From: Prosthecobacter debontii
GTDB taxonomy: Bacteria > Verrucomicrobiota > Verrucomicrobiia > Verrucomicrobiales > Verrucomicrobiaceae
Direction of reading: 5' to 3'
Assembly: GCA_945869675.1 (NCBI GenBank)
Contig: CAMBPS010000030.1
Coordinates: 1-37,818, forward strand
DNA: 37,818 nt
Part shown: positions 15,723 to 25,490 of the stretch, one piece after another
Layout: every line of letters begins with the position of its first letter
Numbering within the stretch: the stretch's first letter is position 1
Made by a program: the position numbers and the translations under genes
Notes under the pieces: generated by a model
What the model saw: only the letters and a program-made list of their open reading frames with translations
What the model was told of the DNA's origin: nothing
The model's database searches: none

Positions 15723-16571
15723 CTAGGTTGGCGGAACTTCTCCAGCCGGTGCCGCTGAGCCACCTTGACCACCAGCGATACTTGTTGGCAGGTTACTGCC
15801 TGGAAGGCTCTGTGGATCGTCTTGGCGATGGCGAGCTTTGAGGGATTTCTTAGCACCGAAGTAATAGCGAACGCCACCAACGAGGCTGTAGAAACTAGCG
15901 TCACCTAGGGCGCCATCGGCGAAGAGAGCCAGACCTGCGACGGGTGTTTGGTATTCGAGGTGTGCCGTGTAGAAGTTGCGCTCAAAGCGATTCTCATAAC
16001 CGATGCGGACAACCAGGTCGTCGATTGGGTAGATGGCAGCGTAGAGGCGTGCCGCCACAAAATTGGTCTCATTGGCCAAGCGACCACCGAGCTTTGGATT
16101 GTCGAAGTGATTGTCGAAGTGGTTGTAACCAACAAAAGCACCGAGGGTGATGTTATCGAGATAGTATTCGCCTTCGACGCCAACGACGACGTCATTGAAA
16201 TCAGTGCTGGTCAGCCCACCTGCTGCCAGACCGAGAAGGCCTTTGGATGGGCGGCGGCTGAAGAAGTGAGCGCCATAACCATAAATGTCGGATTCAGCAG
16301 CACGAGCATAAAGGCCGTCGATCTGGACACCGAAGCTTTTGCCGACTGGCAGAGAGAGGGCACCACCGACACCGCGCGTGTAGGTGTCATTGACTGATCC
16401 ATAATGGAAGTCGATTTTGCCATTCACAGCAGACACTGCTGCATCCGTGATGGAGCAGGTGGCGCATTCTTGAATGGTTGGGGCAGTTCCAGCAGAGGCA
16501 TTGAATGCCAAAGACAGCAGGGAGACGGCTAGAGTGCAGCCTATAAGTGTGGATGTGGTGATGTTTCTCAT
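15723..16571 (-). CDS. Outer-membrane beta-barrel protein of unknown function
   Basis: 282 residues. The signal peptide ends near residue 27 (SLLSLAFNASAG). After a short Cys-containing segment (ECATCSITDAAV), alternating aromatic/hydrophobic strands typical of small barrels run to about residue 240 (GYGAHFFSRRP, EYYLDNITLGAFVGYNHF, FYSLVGGVRYYFG). The last strand ends in YYFG, as barrel signals do. About 40 further residues (KSLKARHRQDDPQSLPG...GEVPPT) follow, which is unusual. It starts 50 bases after the broken TonB receptor gene on the same strand and has a strong terminator behind it. No specific porin family is recognised. Confidence 0.75.
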   Translation of the reverse strand: MRNITTSTLIGCTLAVSLLSLAFNASAGTAPTIQECATCSITDAAVSAVNGKIDFHYGSVNDTYTRGVGGALSLPVGKSFGVQIDGLYARAAESDIYGYGAHFFSRRPSKGLLGLAAGGLTSTDFNDVVVGVEGEYYLDNITLGAFVGYNHFDNHFDNPKLGGRLANETNFVAARLYAAIYPIDDLVVRIGYENRFERNFYTAHLEYQTPVAGLALFADGALGDASFYSLVGGVRYYFGAKKSLKARHRQDDPQSLPGSNLPTSIAGGQGGSAAPAGEVPPT

Positions 16572-16620
16572 GATGGAAATCTATTTAGACGGTGAAGCAG
16601 AGAAATAGCAAGCACTAAAC

Positions 16621-18727
16621 TTAGAACCGGATGCCTACACGCATGCCAACAGTTATAGGTGCTCCATTTTCGCCAACGTTGTTAGTCGAAGCTATAGGGA
16701 TATAGTCAGTATTGAATGCATTGTTGGTGAAGGCTTCTACAAACCAAGCGTTTTGCCGAAGCCCCAGTCTAAAGTTGGCAAGCGTGTAAGCGTCTTGAGT
16801 GAAGTTGTTTTGAAAGTCGTATTGAAACGAGCCAAGGGTCTGTATATCGACCCTAGCATACAGGCTCAATCTTCCCGATAGCGGCTGGTTGAAAAGGGCG
16901 CCTAAAGCAAAGCTATACTCTGGAGCGTAAGGTAGAGGGGTGCTGCCGACAGGGACGCCATTCTTTAAGGTTGATTTTGCCAATTCTGTGGTCTGCCAGC
17001 TTGCACTGCCGAAGAATGTCATGCGTGAACTTAGCCGTAGCGCTAGAGTTGTTTCCAAGCCACTTGATGTAGCTTTACCCACGTTTTGAAGAGCACTCAG
17101 ACTAGGGCTGATGCTTTGGGTGATTTGTAAATTCTGCCAGTCCGTAAAAAAGGCGGCCGCAGCGAACGAAAGTTTGTTTTTCAAGGCGTGCCCCTTTAGA
17201 CCGAGCTCATAACTCAGACTGCGCTCTTCATCATATTCTGCGGGTCCGACGTTGTTGAAGCCGCCTGCCTTGTAACCACTGGCTAGACTTAGGTAGGTTA
17301 TCAGGGATGGGCTGAATTGGTAACTGATGGCCATTTGTGGTGTTACTTGGCTGAATGACTGGTTGGCTTTCAACTGTCGTGCCGGACTGACAAAACTGAT
17401 GACGGAGGTCTGGGAATTGACTTCCTTTTTCTCATGATCCCATCGCAGTCCAGTCTGTTAGACTTAGCCGTTCTTTCCACGTTAGGGTGCCTTGAGTGTA
17501 AATTCCTAGTCCTAGTTGAGTCAGCTCAGTCTGTGCAGATCGAGGGTATGGAATTGGGATTGCCGGAAAGCTATTTTGGATGTTCTGGCGGTAATCATTA
17601 TGAAATAGCATCAAGCCAGCTTGCCAACTCAGCTTCAGTTCCTCATTCAGCGTGATGGTTTCATTGAGTGGATTGGCAAAGCGGAACTCTTGTGTCCATG
17701 TGCGCATTTGTTCCTGATTGAGCTGTGTCACTAATGGCGTTGCTGTGTAATCTAGATCGCTAGCCTGATCTGTTTTCCAGCCGACATAACCAGTGGTCGA
17801 TGTAAAATCAAAAACATCGGCATGGTAGATCACTTGCAGCGTTGGCATGATGACGTCTCGCATGCTGTTCCCTCTAAAATCTTGTTGTATTTCATGAGGT
17901 CTCTGCCGTAGGGCTTTTAAATCGGTAAAGACTGGTTCGCCGTCGCGATCTGATTTACCAGTGACGATAAGATGAACTTCAAGCCTTTCATCAGGTGTCC
18001 ACAAAAACTGGGCTTTGCCAAATTTAGCACTGCGATTGTCTGCATCCCGCCCAGTTAGTGTATTTTTGCTGTAGCCATCTCGTTCAGTGAGTCCGCCTGC
18101 TAAACTTAAACCCAAATGATCTTGAATGAGAGGTCCTGAAACGCTGCCTCGAAAGTCCCAGAGATTGTAGTTTCCGAAGGTTGTTTGGAATTCACCCCCA
18201 AACGTGGTTCGGGAAGGTTGTTTGCTCGTGATGTGGATGCCACCTCCTACGGTGTTCCTTCCGAACATCGTCCCCAAGGGGCCTCTTGTAAGGTCAATCT
18301 GCGCCACGTCAAGTAAGCTGAGACTGGAAGAACTCGAATGAAACTGCGGTACGCCGTCGATAAATGTCGTCACACCTGGATTGAAGCCCGATCCGCCAAT
18401 GCCTCTCACATAGGGCAGACTAAGTCTTCGTGAGGTAGATTCGGCTATGAGAGTGTTAGGCGCGTAAGTGGAAGCTTCATTAACCGTTCAAACCATGGCC
18501 GATGTCAGAAATTCGGTAGTTGATATTGTTGCACTCAATGGCTGTTTTAAGAGATTGCCAGATATCTTCGGGGCTAAGATGAAAGCAGGCTCGATTTGAG
18601 TCACCTCTATGGCACAAGGCGCCTTTAAAGCTTTGGGAATGCTTGATCGCTCATCCTGGTCTGCATGACCCACCCATGGAATGGGTAGAGTCAATAAAAG
18701 GCAGAAAAAGTATCGCGTGTTAAGCAT
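16621..18727 (-). pseudogene. TonB-dependent outer-membrane receptor, interrupted by a stop and a frameshift
   Basis: Three pieces in order make one receptor of about 700 residues. The first has a signal peptide (MLNTRYFFCLLLTLPIPWVGHA) and the start of the plug (18727 to 18488). The second has the plug core (YVRGIGGSGFNPGVTTFIDGVPQ, RGPLGTMFGRNTVGGGIHI) and early barrel (to 17432). The third is the late barrel ending in GMRVGIRF. The first break is an in-frame TGA at 18490-18488; reading continues in the same frame as NEASTYAPNTLIAES. The second is a one-base shift near 17447-17460, after which the sensible frame reads GLRWDHEKKEV and continues to 16621. The rest of the frame is intact, so decay is recent, or these are sequencing errors. 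The plug resembles pesticin/siderophore-type receptors; the ligand is unknown. Confidence 0.85.
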
Positions 18728-18804
18728 TCTACAGACATATGAAAGTGAATCTTTTCTAGCAATGCAATTCAAGCTTTAGATCGATGGGTGTATTTTAGTG
18801 AGGT

Positions 18805-18843
18805 TTTGGTGGAGAACTTGGGTTGAGATTTGGTGGAGGACTT
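18805..18843 (+). repeat. Two near-identical 15-mers before the UPF0261 gene
   Basis: TTTGGTGGAGAACTT 18805-18819 and TTTGGTGGAGGACTT 18829-18843 differ at one base and are offset by 24 bases. The second contains GGAGGA 14 bases before ATG 18855 and is probably the ribosome-binding site; the first is a duplicate of it. Confidence 0.6.
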
Positions 18844-18854
18844 CGTTTAATGAA

Positions 18855-20081
18855 ATGCTTATGCCAACCATTGCTATTTTAGGAACATTTGACTCCAAAG
18901 GTCCCGAACATGAATTCCTCTCAGATCAGATTCGTGCAGCTGGGTATCGCACGCTGCTCATTAATGCTGGCAGTCTTTCGGCGCCAAGTCTTCAGCCAGA
19001 CATTTCGGCAGAGGAGGTGGCGGCTGCGGCAGGAGGCGATTGGCAGGCTGTTCTGTCGCGGCAGGATCGAGGGGAGTGCGTTGTTTTAATGGCTCGCGGG
19101 GCGACTAAGGTTGTGGCTGAGTTGGTGGAGGCGGGGCGGGTGCACGGGATCATCTCATTGGGTGGTGGTGGTGGCACGGCGATCTGCACGGCAGCGATGC
19201 GTGCTTTACCGATTGGTTTTCCGAAGGTGATGGTAAGCACGCTAGCCAGTGGTAACACAGCCCCTTATGTCGGCACGAAGGATATTGTCATGATTCCGGC
19301 GATCGCTGATGTCGCAGGAATCAATCGTCTGACGCGGGTGATTTTTGAAAACGCTGCGGGTGCTATTTGTGGCATGGTGGCCGCAGCAGAGAGGCGGAAG
19401 GCTCAACCGACCTCGGATAAACCTTTGATTGTAGCAAGTATGTTCGGCAATACGACCGCTTGTGTGACCGAGGCGAAGCAGTGGTTGGAGGCTGCAGGTT
19501 ACGAGGTGTTGATCTTTGCCGCGACGGGTAATGGCGGTCGGGCCATGGAAAGTCTGGTCGAAAGTGGTCTGGTTTCAGGTGTTCTAGATATCACGACGAC
19601 GGAGTGGGCGGACGAACTTTTGGGCGGCGTGCTGAGTGCTGGACCAGAGCGCTTAGATGGTGCAGCGAAAGCTCGTGTGCCTGCGATTGTGACGCCTGGT
19701 TGCCTAGACATGGTGAACTTTGGCGAGCCCCAAACAGTGCCTGCTAAGTATGCAGGACGCTGTTTTTATCATCACAATCCGCAGGTAACACTGATGCGAA
19801 CCTCAGCTGAAGAATGCTCACAGTTGGGCAAGATTATTGCTGAAAAGGTCAATGCTTACACGGCGCCAGTGACCGTTCTGTTACCGATGAAGGCCATCAG
19901 TGTCATCAGTGCGGAAGGCAAACCGTTCCATGATTCCCAGGCAGATCAGGCTTTGTTTACGGCGTTAAAGGCGCATCTGCGTTCAGGCATCCCAGTCATT
20001 GAGATGGATGTGGAAATCAATGACCCGCAATTTTCACAAGCCTGCGCCGAGGCACTTTTAGAGAATATCAAAAATGGCTGA
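18855..20081 (+). CDS. Tm-1-like ATP-binding / UPF0261 family protein
   Basis: About 408 residues from ATG 18855 (MLMPTIAILGTFDSKGPEHEF; ATG 18861 is equally possible). It matches the UPF0261/Tm-1 N-terminal family throughout: LGTFDSKG at the start, ISLGGGGGTAICTAAM, VSTLASGNTAPYVGTKDIVMIPAIADVAGINRL, and MFGNTTACVTEAKQWLE. Plant Tm-1 binds ATP and a viral helicase; the bacterial function is not established. The gene lies 64 bases before ruvB on the same strand and may share its transcript. The usual partner, a TIM-barrel signal-transduction-like protein, is not adjacent. Confidence 0.9.
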   Translation: MLMPTIAILGTFDSKGPEHEFLSDQIRAAGYRTLLINAGSLSAPSLQPDISAEEVAAAAGGDWQAVLSRQDRGECVVLMARGATKVVAELVEAGRVHGIISLGGGGGTAICTAAMRALPIGFPKVMVSTLASGNTAPYVGTKDIVMIPAIADVAGINRLTRVIFENAAGAICGMVAAAERRKAQPTSDKPLIVASMFGNTTACVTEAKQWLEAAGYEVLIFAATGNGGRAMESLVESGLVSGVLDITTTEWADELLGGVLSAGPERLDGAAKARVPAIVTPGCLDMVNFGEPQTVPAKYAGRCFYHHNPQVTLMRTSAEECSQLGKIIAEKVNAYTAPVTVLLPMKAISVISAEGKPFHDSQADQALFTALKAHLRSGIPVIEMDVEINDPQFSQACAEALLENIKNG

Positions 20082-20146
20082 TTGGCGGGGTTAGATTCTC
20101 CTTCGTTGCAGGATGGGAAGTCTGGGTTTAAGGCATAGCACTGCCT

Positions 20147-21151
20147 GTGAATCCAAACTTAAACGAAGCCGACACACCCTTTGACCTCGCCATGCGCCCG
20201 GCGGACTTCGATGACTTTCATGGTCAGACGAAAGTGAAGGAGCAGCTTCTCGTCATGGTGGAGGCGGCTAAAATGCGCGGAGAACCGCTGGATCATGCGC
20301 TGCTTTGCGGGCCACCAGGATTGGGGAAGACGACTTTGGCAAACCTGATCGCCAGTGCCGTTGGTTCAAAACTGCATACAACCAGTGGTCCCCAAATCGA
20401 AAGGGCAGGGGATCTGGCAGGTATCTTGACGAATCTTCAGGCGCGCGATATTCTTTTTATCGATGAGATTCATCGATTGCACCCCAGCATTGAAGAGTAT
20501 CTGTATCCGGCGATTGAGGACTTCCGACTCGACATCATCATTGACCAGGGGCCAAAGGCGCGCACGATTCGCATTGATTTACCGCCTTTCACACTTGTCG
20601 GTGCGACGACTCGGGCAGGCATGCTGACGGCGCCAATGAGGTCTCGATTTGGCATTCCGAATCGGTTGGATTATTACACGGTGGATGAATTGCAGCATAT
20701 TCTGATGCGTTCAGCCCGACTCATGGCGGTGCCGATGGAGGACGGTGGGGCACGTGAAATCGCTCAGCGGTCACGAGGCACACCCCGCATCGCCAATCAT
20801 TTGCTGCGTTGGGTTCGTGACTTTGCTCAAGTCAAGGCGCAAAGTGTGGTCACGCAAGCAGTAGCCAGTCAGGCTTTAACGATGCGCGATATTGATGAGA
20901 CAGGACTGGATGAAATGGATAAGCGTTTCCTAGAGGCGTTGATTCATAAATTTGATGGCGGGCCTGTCGGGCTCAATAGTGTGGCCGTGGCCGTTGGCGA
21001 AGATGCATCCACTCTTGAGGATGTGCATGAGCCCTATCTCGTCATGCAGGGCTTTATCAAGCGCACTCCTCGTGGTCGTGTGGCCATGCCCGCAGCGTAC
21101 CGGAAGCTAGGGCTGGTGCCGCCGCTCAGTGGTCAGACAGAGCTTTTTTAA
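20147..21151 (+). CDS. ruvB: Holliday junction branch migration ATPase RuvB
   Basis: 334 residues. Walker [10 protein letters not shown] at 55-63, Walker B FIDEIH at 104-109, sensor GATTRAG at 152-158, and the C-terminal winged helix ending in [19 protein letters not shown]. RuvB is the hexameric motor of the RuvAB complex in recombinational repair. The start is GTG 20147. ruvA and ruvC are not in the window. Its end overlaps the convergent MFS gene by four bases. Confidence 0.97.
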   Translation: MNPNLNEADTPFDLAMRPADFDDFHGQTKVKEQLLVMVEAAKMRGEPLDHALLCGPPGLGKTTLANLIASAVGSKLHTTSGPQIERAGDLAGILTNLQARDILFIDEIHRLHPSIEEYLYPAIEDFRLDIIIDQGPKARTIRIDLPPFTLVGATTRAGMLTAPMRSRFGIPNRLDYYTVDELQHILMRSARLMAVPMEDGGAREIAQRSRGTPRIANHLLRWVRDFAQVKAQSVVTQAVASQALTMRDIDETGLDEMDKRFLEALIHKFDGGPVGLNSVAVAVGEDASTLEDVHEPYLVMQGFIKRTPRGRVAMPAAYRKLGLVPPLSGQTELF

Positions 21152-22416
21152 CTGCGTTTTTGATTCCTTGGTTCAGGGATACGAGCGAGAAGTAGCATTG
21201 AAATCACGGCACAGACTGCAGCCAGACACGCAACTGCATGGAAGGATTGGGTGATGCGATAGACCTGACCACTGAGGGTAGTGGCGAGCAAAAGTGAGAA
21301 GACATTGAAGAATCCTAGAATTGCCTGAAGGGCCGAACGACGTTCGGTAGGGCATAGCTCAGCGGCTAGCGTCAGGTCGCCAACACGATCTAGGAATAGC
21401 CCGAATCCTAGAGCGAAATAAGCCACGGTGAAGCCTGGGAAGGTTTCATTCAATCCGACCCAAAGGCAGAGAGCCACACAGACAATGCGGGAGCATTGCA
21501 GCAGAACCTTTCCGCCGCTGCGGTAACCGACATAGCCTGCTAGCAGGCTGCCCAGAACAGTGCCAATAGCTTGCCAGGTGACGAAGCTCCCTTCATCTGC
21601 CTCAGGACGTCCGGTAACTTGGAGAGCGTGGATGGTTAAAAAGGAGACGAGCATCAAGAAGCCGTTCCCAAAAAAGCGGGCAAAAACGAGCTTTTTGAGG
21701 TGGCGCTGTTGCCTGAAAAGGGCAGGCAACTCACGCAAATATTGAGCATAAGAGATGATCGGTCTTGGGGCCACAGGATGGCCCAACTGCTCCTTCATGG
21801 GGAGCTGTGCCAGCCAAGAGATAAAGAGTAGTGCAAAGGCCGCTAAATGCAGCCAAGCATAGCCCATGCGCCCTGGGATATGAGTCAGCACTTGGTGGAT
21901 CATCGTTCCTGCGCCGACTGCGATGACCGCCTGCATGATGTAGCGGGCCGACCAGCCGGCTGCGCGGACTTTTTCTGGCACCATCCGAGTGACCATCTCC
22001 ATCCATGCTACGACTGTCAAGCCGCCAATGAGGCCTGATACCACTGGGGTCAGAACCACAAGCGGCAGTAGCCAGCTTCCGTCCAGGTTTGTGGCAAACA
22101 TTAAAATGAGACCTGTGATCAGGTAAGGCAGACGCTGGAGTAGTCCAAAGCCCAGCACCCAGGGTTTGAATCGGTCCAGTCTCTCTACGACAGGTGCAAT
22201 GAAAAGGCCGGCACAGGCAAAGGCTGCTGGCAGCAGCACTGGCATCACTGCTATGACCCATGGCAGGCCTCCGAGGGTCTGAACCATCTTTGGCATGACG
22301 CTTTCAGGAGCTAAAAAAGCGGTGCCACCCATGTAAAACCCACCTTCCAGCACATGGCAGAGGAAATTCCTCCGCACATAAGGTGAGTTGTGGTGGGTGA
22401 TATTGGATTCAGACAT
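21148..22416 (-). CDS. Major facilitator superfamily transporter
   Basis: 422 residues with about 12 hydrophobic segments in two halves joined by a loop near residues 195-225 ([16 protein letters not shown]). Basic loops follow helices 2 and 8 ([19 protein letters not shown]). No substrate-specific motif is evident. It lies 16 bases after the SnoaL-like gene on the same strand. It is an inner-membrane permease, substrate unknown. Confidence 0.8.
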   Translation of the reverse strand: MSESNITHHNSPYVRRNFLCHVLEGGFYMGGTAFLAPESVMPKMVQTLGGLPWVIAVMPVLLPAAFACAGLFIAPVVERLDRFKPWVLGFGLLQRLPYLITGLILMFATNLDGSWLLPLVVLTPVVSGLIGGLTVVAWMEMVTRMVPEKVRAAGWSARYIMQAVIAVGAGTMIHQVLTHIPGRMGYAWLHLAAFALLFISWLAQLPMKEQLGHPVAPRPIISYAQYLRELPALFRQQRHLKKLVFARFFGNGFLMLVSFLTIHALQVTGRPEADEGSFVTWQAIGTVLGSLLAGYVGYRSGGKVLLQCSRIVCVALCLWVGLNETFPGFTVAYFALGFGLFLDRVGDLTLAAELCPTERRSALQAILGFFNVFSLLLATTLSGQVYRITQSFHAVACLAAVCAVISMLLLARIPEPRNQKRS

Positions 22417-22432
22417 GAAGATCAGTGGCTGA

Positions 22433-22852
22433 CTAGATTGCGCCTACTTGCTCGAGCCAATCCTTTAAATTGTAATAATTTGTTACTCTCGCCACTTTCG
22501 AATCTTTAATTTCAAAGAATGCTCCGACTCGTAGCCGATAGACTTGCCCCTTAGCAGGTGGTAACCCTTCGTCCGTATCGAGGTAGGTGCCAGAGATATA
22601 GAATTCTGCAGAACCACGCGTGCCTTCTGCATTGGCAAAGACCACTAGCTCCTCGACCCTCTCGGCATAGCAGCGGTCCATGCGTTGAAGGAAGGCTCGA
22701 AAGTCATCGATGCCCACACGAGATTCACCTTGATTGATGTCATGCACCACATCGTCAGTGAGCAGGTTCAGCATCGCAGACCGATCGCCCGAATTAAAGA
22801 CCGCATAATATTGATTGATGAGTGCTAGCGCTAGTGTCTGAGAATCAGTCAT
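22433..22852 (-). CDS. SnoaL-like / NTF2-superfamily protein
   Basis: 139 residues from ATG 22852 (MTDSQTLALALINQYYAVFNSGD). The pattern is typical of the cone-shaped NTF2 fold: helix YYAVFNSGDRSAMLNLLTDDVVHDINQG, helix FRAFLQRMDRCYAERVEEL, then strands SAEFYISGTYLD and VYRLRVGAFFEIKDSKVARVTNYYNL ending at DWLEQVG. Such proteins are ketosteroid-isomerase-like enzymes or ligand binders; the function here is unknown. It precedes the MFS gene by 16 bases and may form a pair with it. Confidence 0.8.
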   Translation of the reverse strand: MTDSQTLALALINQYYAVFNSGDRSAMLNLLTDDVVHDINQGESRVGIDDFRAFLQRMDRCYAERVEELVVFANAEGTRGSAEFYISGTYLDTDEGLPPAKGQVYRLRVGAFFEIKDSKVARVTNYYNLKDWLEQVGAI

Positions 22853-22989
22853 GCAATCAAGTCTGCATGGCGGTGGGTTGAGCGTCAATCAGAGAGAGTG
22901 TGTCAAGCAGATTGGAAATGAGCAATAATGAATCATTTTAATTGAAATCCAAGGTTGCATAGCGCGCAGGCTCCAGCTTTGAATCAGAC

Positions 22990-23718
22990 ATGGAATCGAT
23001 TCCCTCTCCGTCTTCTCATGATACTATCCTGTGTCCAGTCACGCCTTGGTACTTCAAGCGGATGAGCATGATGGCGGGTATGATTGCTTTGTTTGGGCTT
23101 TATTTCTTGTATGACGGGAAGGTTGGTTATCCCAAGGCTAATGAAATTGCAGATAAGAAAACCTGGTTTGATGAGGTGGTCTTGAAGACCTTTGATGAGG
23201 CCAAATCTGCCGGCAAACTTGAGGCCTGGACGGAAAGTGCCAAATCCCAAGGTTGGCCGACTGGCCGTGATACCGAGCCGCCGCGATGGATTTCCTATGC
23301 GGCAAAAAATGGCTGGCCAGAGAAGCCGCATCGCTACACCCCCGAGGAAATCCAAGGTCAATTCTATTGGGGTGGCGGAACTTTGCTTGTCGGACTTTTT
23401 GTGGCTGGTCTGATGCTTTTGAATAAAAACAAAGTCCTGTGTGCTGAAGCTGATCACTTCATCACACCTGAAAAGAAGAAGGTTTTTTTTGCGGATGCTT
23501 TCCGGATTGACAAGCGGAAATGGGATAATAAAGCGCTTGCCTACGTCTGGCACAAACCTGAAGGCGGAACAGCTTCCAAGGTTATTATTGATGATTTGAA
23601 ATACGCAGGTGCAGGACTTGTTTTGGATCGACTGATGGCCAACTTCAAAGGTGAATTGATCGAGAAGCAGGCCGAACCTGTCGAAAATTCGACAGAGGCA
23701 AGCACAGAGTCTATCTGA
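22990..23718 (+). CDS. Unrecognised two-pass membrane protein
   Basis: 242 residues. Two hydrophobic segments lie near residues 26-41 (MSMMAGMIALFGLYFLYDG) and 126-143 (YWGGGTLLVGLFVAGLMLL). They frame a Trp/Lys-rich segment with repeated GWP motifs (AKSQGWPTGRDTEPP, AAKNGWPEKPHR). The C-terminal 100 residues are soluble, with alternating strands (DHFITPEKKKVFFADAFRIDKRKW). No family is recognised. It precedes the acyl carrier protein gene by about 110 bases on the same strand. Confidence 0.75.
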   Translation: MESIPSPSSHDTILCPVTPWYFKRMSMMAGMIALFGLYFLYDGKVGYPKANEIADKKTWFDEVVLKTFDEAKSAGKLEAWTESAKSQGWPTGRDTEPPRWISYAAKNGWPEKPHRYTPEEIQGQFYWGGGTLLVGLFVAGLMLLNKNKVLCAEADHFITPEKKKVFFADAFRIDKRKWDNKALAYVWHKPEGGTASKVIIDDLKYAGAGLVLDRLMANFKGELIEKQAEPVENSTEASTESI

Positions 23719-23825
23719 AGTTTCCGTTTCTGCACTTTACGAATCTAGTCAAAAAAGAAGGAATTCTTTCTTGCCAAAGAGAATCCAGCCGCTAACTCTC
23801 CGCCGCACCCATTCCCCAATACACT

Positions 23826-24065
23826 ATGGCAGATAACATCCAAGACAAAGTCCGTGACATCATCGTCGAACAACTCGGCGTTAACCCAGAACAAGTAACT
23901 CTGGAAGCAAAGTTTATCGAAGATCTTGGCGCTGATTCCCTCGACACCGTTGAGCTCGTCATGGCCTTTGAAGAGGAATTTGGAATCGACGTTCCAGATG
24001 AAGAGGCTGAAAAGCTCATCTCTGTTGGTGATGTTGTCCGCTTCGTCGAAGAAGCAGCCGAATAA
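23826..24065 (+). CDS. acpP: Acyl carrier protein
   Basis: 79 acidic residues with the 4'-phosphopantetheine site [10 protein letters not shown] (Ser38) and the conserved ends ([11 protein letters not shown]..., [11 protein letters not shown]). It carries growing acyl chains in fatty acid synthesis. The usual fab neighbours are not present. A strong terminator follows 26 bases after the stop. Confidence 0.97.
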   Translation: MADNIQDKVRDIIVEQLGVNPEQVTLEAKFIEDLGADSLDTVELVMAFEEEFGIDVPDEEAEKLISVGDVVRFVEEAAE

Positions 24066-24090
24066 TTCGAACTTTATTTCAATCATTCCA

Positions 24091-24119
24091 AAAGCAGGCG
24101 GGAGACCGCCTGCTTTTTT
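24091..24119 (+). terminator. Rho-independent terminator after acpP
   Basis: AAAGCAGGCGG 24091-24101 and CCGCCTGCTTT 24106-24116 make a perfect 11-bp stem with a GAGA loop, continued by Ts to 24119. The A-run on the other side would allow weak bidirectional use. Confidence 0.95.
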
Positions 24120-24150
24120 CGTGTGTTCCAGTGAGCCTTTTTTCTGATCT

Positions 24151-25389
24151 ATGACGTTTTCTAATCCTTGGTTTTTCGCAGCTGTTCTTGGTGTATTGGG
24201 AGTCTTTCACCTCGAGTTGATCGTTACGCTCCTGAATTTAGCCCGCTTAGGTCGCCCGTTGTCCCCAGCACTAGCCGAGGTTTTTCCAGAGAAAACTCGC
24301 GAAAAATTGCAGGAGTATATCACTGATGGCAAGAAGGTGGATTTCTCCAAAGATGCGGCCTTTCTTGTGGCGCTGATTCTTTTTTGGTGGGGTGGTGGTT
24401 TTGGTTGGTTGCAGTCTTGGGCCAATAGCCTTTTGTTCGGACCTGTCGAGACCGCTGTGGTTGTCATCTTATTCGCTTTGATGGCACAGATGTTGATCGG
24501 ACTGCCTTTCGAGATCTGGGATACTTTTGGGGTGGAAGCTAAGCATGGGTTCAACCGCACTAAGCTTGGAACTTTCATTCAAGATCAACTCAAGGGCATA
24601 CTTCTGATGGCTGTCATGGGGCTTCCTGTCGTTTGGGTGATCGGCTGGTTCTTCCAGACCCAGGTTCAGGCAGCGCTTTATGCTTGGTTATTCATGGCTA
24701 GCTTCAGTGTTCTCATGACCTTCTTGGCTCCGCGAGTTCTAATGCCACTTTTTTATGACTTTAAACCTTTAGAAACGGGCGAACTGCGTGATGCTATTTT
24801 GGCTCTGTCTGAGAAGCTCGATTTTCCCGTGAAGGAAGTCAGCGTGGTGGACGGCTCTAAGCGCTCTTCGAAAGCGAACGCCTTTTTTGCTGGCTTTGGT
24901 AAAACGCGACGAGTTGCCCTCTATGATACTCTGATTGCTAGCCACAGCACCGACGAGATTGTGGCCGTGCTGGCGCATGAGATTGGCCATAATAAACGCC
25001 ACCATGTGCCTATAGGGATGGTGGTCGGGTTGGCTGAAATGGGACTGATGCTATTTCTGCTGAGTTGGGTGCTTAAATCTCCAGGTTTTTTCTCGGCCTT
25101 TGGTGTTTCTGGTTCACCTGTTGGTATGGGGCTGGTGCTCTTTGGAATTCTTTACCAGCCACTGGGAATTCTGACAGGTCTTTTGGGGCTGGCCTTAAGC
25201 CGAAAGAACGAGTTTGAGGCAGATGCTTTTGCGGCAGCCGCCCTCGGCACTCCGATCCCTTTGATGGAAGGATTGAAGCGGCTCTCTCGCGATCATTTAA
25301 CCCATCCTCAGCCTCATCCTCTAGCCGTTTTTTTGCATTACAGTCATCCACCCTTAGTGGAACGGTTAGCGGCATTGGAGAAACTGTAG
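24151..25389 (+). CDS. M48-family membrane zinc protease (Ste24/CAAX protease 1-like)
   Basis: 412 residues with several membrane segments and the zinc motif AHEIGH (H276, E277, H280) followed by the downstream acidic ligand region NEFEAD (residues 353-358). The N-terminal region with FEIWDTFGVEAKHGFNRT is typical of Ste24-type enzymes rather than the shorter HtpX. Bacterial members cleave membrane or misfolded proteins. It begins 32 bases after the acpP terminator, so it has its own promoter or reads through. Confidence 0.92.
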   Translation: MTFSNPWFFAAVLGVLGVFHLELIVTLLNLARLGRPLSPALAEVFPEKTREKLQEYITDGKKVDFSKDAAFLVALILFWWGGGFGWLQSWANSLLFGPVETAVVVILFALMAQMLIGLPFEIWDTFGVEAKHGFNRTKLGTFIQDQLKGILLMAVMGLPVVWVIGWFFQTQVQAALYAWLFMASFSVLMTFLAPRVLMPLFYDFKPLETGELRDAILALSEKLDFPVKEVSVVDGSKRSSKANAFFAGFGKTRRVALYDTLIASHSTDEIVAVLAHEIGHNKRHHVPIGMVVGLAEMGLMLFLLSWVLKSPGFFSAFGVSGSPVGMGLVLFGILYQPLGILTGLLGLALSRKNEFEADAFAAAALGTPIPLMEGLKRLSRDHLTHPQPHPLAVFLHYSHPPLVERLAALEKL

Positions 25390-25490
25390 CTTCTCTAGCG
25401 TATATGCGGCAGGGATGTGCCCGCTCTCAAACTCAAGCTTTGCCTGCCCTGTTGCATTGACAAGGCTGTTAGGGAGACTCAATTGGAGCT

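Noticed and set aside
18486..18492. TGA recoding (Trp or selenocysteine) explaining the in-frame stop in the TonB receptor
   Set aside because: TGA is a normal stop at several other genes here (for example the hlyD-like and ABC genes), no SECIS-like context was seen, and a second lesion exists in the same gene.
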